Shown: in pieces, positions 58,901 through 64,000 of the stretch | How positions within the stretch are numbered: position 1 is the stretch's first letter | Layout of the letters: every line of letters begins with the position of its first letter | NCBI GenBank assembly: GCA_016748015.1 | Contig: JAAOMT010000786.1 | Span: forward strand, 442,034-506,033 | Direction of reading: 5' to 3' | Length of the DNA stretch: 64,000 nucleotides | From: Geosiphon pyriformis | Taxonomy: Eukaryota > Glomeromycota > Glomeromycetes > Archaeosporales > Geosiphonaceae | The notes under the pieces: model-generated | The model's input: the letters and a program-made list of their open reading frames with translations, nothing else | The model's database searches: none | What the model was told of the DNA's origin: nothing | Translations under genes and position numbers: made by a program

Positions 58901-59470
58901 ATTTATATATTATATTAAAACTATAAATATATAGTAAACTTTTTTTATAGTTTTTTTAATTATAATTACTATTTTTTTATAATTATATTTTTTTAAAAAC
59001 CAAAATTATTTATATATAATATTATCTTTTTATAGTTACTTTTACTATATATTTCTTTTTATAATCTCTATTTCTGCAAATATAATAGCAAAATATAGAT
59101 AATTTCTATTTTTTATAGTTATATTTTAATTATATAATATTAGATATATTGTGTCTTAAATGTTGTTTTGTTTTAAATATTATTATATAAGATGTCTTAA
59201 ATATTATAAAATATTTTTAATTATAAAAAATGTTTCAAATATTATTTTAAAATATTAATTTTATTTTGTATTTAAGTATTGTAATAATAAAATTTATATT
59301 AATCTATTATTGTTTGTTTTATTCATAAATTTATTATTTTATTGGTATAATTTTAAAAATTACAATATATTAATTATTGTAAAATAATATATTTTGTTTA
59401 GTCTTAATAACAAATATTGAATAATTATCCAAAAATTTAATTAGTATTACTGTAATAATTACTATAACTA

Positions 59471-59885
59471 TTTAAAAATAAATAAAGTAAATTACTATTA
59501 TTATATTGATTTTTAAACTTATTTAAAGGTAAATAAATCTAATTATTATTATTATTATTATTATTATATTAATTATCATAATTATTTAAAAATAAGTAAA
59601 TTTAATTATTATATTTGTGTGAGTTATTATAATTGTTTAAAAATAAGTAAAGTAAATATTATTATTATATTAATTATTAAGGTTATTTAAAGATAAATAA
59701 ATCTGATTATTATTGTTGTATTAATTATTAAGACTATTAAAAAGTAAGTAAACTAAATTATTATTGTTATATTAATTGTTAAAACTGTTTAAAAGTAAAT
59801 AAATCTGATTATTATTGTCTTATTAATTATTAAAACTGTTTAAAAGTAAATAAATCTGAATACTTTTATTATATTAATTACCATA
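59471..59885. repeat. 51-bp minisatellite, about 8 units
   Basis: Units begin TTTAAAA(G/A)TAAATAAA and continue through ATTATTATTG to TATTAATTATTAA. The last two units are almost identical over 51 bp; earlier units are progressively diverged. Confidence 0.8.
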
Positions 59886-60303
59886 CTACTAATTTTGTAA
59901 ATAAAATTCATTAAAATTATAAACAATATAATAATTAATAAATTTGTAAAACATATTAGTAAGTGTTTTTAAAGTAGAAAAATAAATTGTCAATTATTTT
60001 TATTAGTTATAATATTTGTATGATTAATATAAATGTTTTTGTATTAAGAAATTTAACAATATAATATTGTGTTATTTTTTATATAATTATGTAAGTATAT
60101 AAAAAATTAAATTAACAACTTTTATTATTGATTATTAGTTGTAAATAAAAATAAACAAAAAGCAAAAAATATTGTAAATATATTATTAAAATTAGGTTTT
60201 TTTACCAAGAATTTGTTATTTTTTGTACTTAAAATTCTATAGTTTATATAATTTATTTACAAAAATAACACTAAAAAAAGTTTATTATTATTAATAGAGT
60301 ATT

Positions 60304-60411
60304 ATAAAACTTAATTGTTATTATTAATTTATAAAACTTAATTGTTATTATTAATTTATAAAACTTAATTGTTATTATTAATTTATAAAACTTAATTGTT
60401 ATTATTAATTT
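60304..60411. repeat. 27-bp minisatellite, 4 perfect units
   Basis: Units start ATAAAACTTAATTG at 60304, 60331, 60358 and 60385, identical through 60411, followed by a partial unit. Confidence 0.95.
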
Positions 60412-63247
60412 ATTAAACTATAATATATTTTAAAAAAGTAATAATTTAAAATAAATTAATAATAAAAAATATAATTATACAAATTCAAATATATTACAAG
60501 TAATAAAAAAATATAATGTAATTTTAATTACAAGATATTAAATATATTGAATTAAAATTTTTATTTTTATAATTTTAAAGCACTTTTTATAATCTAAAGC
60601 ACTTTATATGTTTAATTAAATATAAAGTGTTTTAAATGATATTTAAAACAAAACAATATTTGAAACACAACAAAATACAATAAAAAATATATAAGTCAAA
60701 AATTATTGTTTTGTTTTTATAAATATGTTAAAAAATACAAATTAAAAGCAAATAGCAGTCTTTTTGAAAATTAAAAAAACTTTTTGCTAATACAAATTAA
60801 AATATTCTTACTTCTTAGCAAATAAATTAATCAAAATATTCAATTTAAAGATTGACTATTTTATTGTGACAAAAATATTTACAAAATCAAATTAATAGAT
60901 TGAAAAAAATATATTTAATAACTTTGATTAATTAACAAAGAACAAAAAAAAATGTTTTTAAAAATAAATAATATACTAAAAAAAATATTTAAAACACTAG
61001 TTACTAATTACAAATGAAAACACTTAAGTTTTTTCAAAAGTTTTTAGAAAAAAATAACTTTAAAGCATTGGATGATTAATTAAAAAAAATTAAAAAATGA
61101 TATAATTTGTATTATATTAAAATATATAAAGAAGTAAATAGTGTTTTTTTTGGAAATTTTACTAAAAAAATAAAAGTAATTACACAAAATTATTAACAAA
61201 TATAACTTAAATAATGTTTATAATGCTGATAAAATATTATTATTTTTTAAAATATTATTGAATACAACTTTAATAATAAGACTTATTTTTAATATTAAAC
61301 ATAATAAAAGTCGAATTACCATATTTTTTGTTTATAATACAACAAACAGCATCAAATTGTAGTCTTTGATTATTAACAAAGCTGTAAAGTCACAATATTT
61401 TTACAATATTAATATAAATATACTTTTAATTACTTATTGCTATAATACAAAAGCATAAATACAAACAGATATCTTTAGTAAATAATTTAATTTATTAAAT
61501 AAAAAAATATATTACAAAAAAAAAAATTTATTAATACTTAATAATAATAGAAAACTTTTTATATTATTTAATATTATAATTAAATACTTATTATTTAATA
61601 CAACATTCTATTTACAATTATTAAATATGAGAATTATTGTATTTTTTAAGACATAATACTAAAAATTGGTTTTTTTTATCTTATTAATTAATATGATAAC
61701 AAAATTTTAATATTAACAGTAATATTAAAAAATATAATTAACTTTTTAATTTATATATAATTAATAATAACAATAACTACAATTTAAAACTGTTAATATC
61801 ATATAAAAATTTTGAATATTAGCCAAATATTAGCTTATTTATTAGATATTAAACAAAAATTTCTATAAAAAGTATAGGTTTTTATTAAATATATTAATAT
61901 TAACAAACTGTTAACAATAGACTTTATAAATATTAACAAGTTTAAACCATTGTTTACTTATATTTTAAAAAATAAAATTATGAATTTTATTAATAATAAT
62001 TATAATAAAAATTTTAATACAAATAAAAATTTAGAAAGTAAAAATAAATTTTTGTTTTTGCTATTTATATGTTAAGATAAAATTGTATTTAAAAATATAT
62101 TATATTATTATAAAAAGCAATATAATAAAAAAGTTGGTTTAAACTTTTTTAAAACTTTGAAAATATTAATTTATAATATTGTTTTTAAAGTTTAGAAAAA
62201 AAACAACTGTAAATAGATAACTTTTTCGAATATTAAAAATAAAAAATATATTAAATAAATTGAAATTTGGACTTTTTTTAAATATAATATATTTAAAATT
62301 TTAAAATTAATAAATAATTGGTTGAATATTTTTGTTTTTGTTTTCATACTTTTTATTAATATATTTATTTTTTAAAATTGAATAACTAGTTGATTAATAT
62401 TATTAACATCTTATTATTTAACTTAAAAAAATTAAGCATATTAATAAAAAATATGAAAACAGAAACAAAAATATTCAATTTATTATTTATTAATTTCAAA
62501 ACTTCTTAATATAATCTTATAAATATGCTGACTAAAAAGTATAACTATAGAAAAAATTCATTGTATTAATTTTTTATATATATTAAATTAATCATAAATT
62601 TATTTAACATATTATTTTTTTATAAGCTATTAATTCAAATAATTAACAATTTTTTATTTACTATTAAAATAATTTAAGTATTTATTTTAAAATTATTATT
62701 ATAATTAATTTAAGTCACTTAAAATTTTTAAAAAGTTATATTTTATGTAAAAATCTAAATTTAAGTTTTTTTTAAATTAAACAATTTATGTATAATAAAT
62801 TTTATAATACAATAAAAATTTTTTTATAAATTTAAAATGTAAAATCAATTAATTTTTGTAAAGTTGGTAATTATTTAATTTTCATGTTATTAATTTATAG
62901 TATAATAAAATAAATTTTTTAAAAAAAGAGTTGGAAATTATTATTTATAATTAAAACAAAAAATAGTTGTTTAATAAAATTATATTCCAAATATTAAAAC
63001 TTTTAAGCTATTGAAAAAAAGTTTTTTATATATTTTTGAATAATACTATTTTGAATTTCAATATTATTAGTTTTGTAAAAATGGCTAAGATAAATATAAA
63101 TTTGGCAAATTAATAAATTTTTGATAAATTTTAAGTTATATATAATTTAATTATGATATTCGCAAATTATTACAAATTAAATAATTAATAAGAGGAAATC
63201 AAATATAATTAAATAATTAATAATTAGATTATTAATGTAAAATGTGA

Positions 63248-63292
<45 letters not shown>
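63248..63292. repeat. (AAT)7(ATT)8 perfect dyad
   Basis: Seven AAT units (63248-63268) followed directly by eight ATT units (63269-63292). The two halves are exact complements and could extrude a loopless hairpin. Confidence 0.95.
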
Positions 63293-63294
<2 letters not shown>

Positions 63295-63539
63295 ATGCTA
63301 AGTTAATAATAAAAATAAGAAAAAATTTCATGCTAGCTTTTGGTTCAAATTTCAATTGGTAAAACACTTAATATAATAATATTGCCAATATTTAATAATT
63401 ATATAAATTCATTTAATTGCAACCAATATGATGCTTATTTATTACATTTACAGTCCCATTCTTAGTCACAATACCAATAAAACAATTTGAAAAATAATGC
63501 AAATTTTAAGAAATTTGATAAAATGATTATGACGTCGGT

Positions 63540-63699
63540 ATGAAAAGCATATACAAGCAAAATGTGGAGTTTAGATTGTAATGGTGTGGGCTTTGGATTA
63601 ATAGGGACTTTAAATGGCCCCGGATAATTTTTCTGCGGGTATTGCTTGATGGGAGCCTTAATTATGTAAGATCGATTCAATCCATTCGAGTCTCTAAAG
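63540..63699 (-). other. Possible exon upstream of the Rab gene
   Basis: A short island of near-normal GC. On the minus strand, after a possible acceptor (TTTTAATTCACAG), one frame stays open through NRSYIIKAPIKQYP and NYPGPFKVPINPKP, and a GTATATG donor-like site follows. No family was recognised. It could equally be 5' regulatory sequence of the Rab gene. Confidence 0.2.
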
Positions 63700-63908
63700 T
63701 TAATACCAGAAACTGTGAATTAAAATGTTGATCAACTTTGTTTTATTGCATTTTCATGTGCCAATAATTCAGTCACATGATCATCTTGACTTCAGACCAT
63801 CATATTATCAAGGTATTGAGACACAGCCCTCTCTTCTCATCCTTGTCTTCTCTTTAGGTGTTCTCCACATATTAGACGTTAAAAGACTATTAAAAATCCA
63901 AATAAAAA

Positions 63909-63945
63909 ATGAGTAAGGACGAGGAATATGATTATCTCTTTAAAG
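63909..63945 (+). CDS. Rab11/Ypt3-type small GTPase, first exon (partial)
   Basis: ATG at 63909 begins MSKDEEYDYLFK, the N-terminus of Rab11/Ypt31/Ypt3 GTPases, just before the first beta strand that leads to the P-loop. The exon ends after AAAG at 63945 and a strong donor GTACGT follows, in phase 1, as expected for a Val codon next. The remainder, including all nucleotide-binding motifs, lies beyond the window. The product would act in trans-Golgi and recycling-endosome traffic to the growing hyphal tip. A CT-rich stretch at about 63,820-63,855 lies just upstream and is a plausible transcription start region. Confidence 0.75.
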
Positions 63946-64000
63946 GTACGTATTTAGCTTCACTCTCACTCTTGCACTTTTGCATTGAAAGTAAAGAAAA

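Larger units (their letters stand above)
55700..63440. other. AT desert with micro- and minisatellites, no gene seen
   Basis: About 7.7 kb of extremely AT-rich DNA. Short ORFs here have no recognisable composition or motif. Roughly 55,900-58,300 is T-rich on the plus strand and much of 58,350-59,000 and 60,400-62,000 is A-rich, which may reflect ancient LINE copies in opposite orientation. Contains an (ATT)n tract, two minisatellites and a perfect AAT/ATT dyad, listed separately. Confidence 0.6.

Noticed and set aside
59471-60411. CRISPR-like array
   Set aside because: Repeats are directly adjacent without unique spacers, in a eukaryotic AT desert. They are minisatellites.
63725-63916. ORF overlapping the start of the Rab gene
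   Set aside because: It lies in the presumed 5' leader, in a different frame from the well-supported Rab11 start, and has no recognisable features.

Overview
The window looks like nuclear DNA of a Glomeromycotina (arbuscular mycorrhizal) fungus of the Rhizophagus/Gigaspora kind. The evidence is extreme AT richness, short GT-AG introns, a TKL-type kinase with the Cys-rich N-terminus and EWIP linker typical of the large kinase families of these fungi, non-LTR ORF1 sequences of a type I recognise from Rhizophagus, and dense, heavily decayed Ty3/gypsy elements. The organism assignment is inference from recognised families, not from a database search.

Positions 1-45,930 are a nest of dead retroelements. 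Two Ty3/gypsy families are present. Family A has LTRs of about 0.8-0.87 kb (copies A1, A2, A4, A5 and one solo LTR). Family B has LTRs of about 0.94-0.98 kb (B1, B3 and one solo LTR). All LTRs run TGTTA...TAACA or decayed forms of it. B1 (14,243-24,114) sits cleanly inside A2. B3 (27,402-37,241) has full structure but flanks that do not match each other. A solo A LTR lies inside the solo B LTR. Three family-A 5' LTRs abut non-LTR (LINE) ORF1 fragments. Both families share an unusual polyprotein order: Gag N-domain, capsid, CCHC knuckle, aspartic protease, a Cys-rich plus helical module, dUTPase, a second beta-type linker domain, RT, RNase H, integrase. Family B also carries a separate downstream ORF. 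Many inactivating changes are transitions (Gln or Trp codons to stops, D to N at active sites).

Positions 45,931-48,619 are an AT desert. The host genes follow: a three-exon protein kinase on the minus strand (48,620-50,340), head-to-head with a BRCA2-like recombination mediator on the plus strand (51,611-55,699). The BRCA2-like gene has an array of BRC repeats, an assembly gap of 948 N, and C-terminal OB folds in several small exons, with at least one apparent frameshift. From 55,700 to about 63,440 there is only AT-rich DNA with microsatellites and two minisatellites. At the right edge a Rab11/Ypt3-type GTPase gene begins (first exon 63,909-63,945).

No tRNA, rRNA or CRISPR array was seen. 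The most interesting material is the retroelement pol architecture (zinc module plus five-motif dUTPase between protease and RT, and the extra ORF3), and the BRCA2 repeat array, which has a 138-bp period and an internal 33-bp deletion of a RAD51-binding core.
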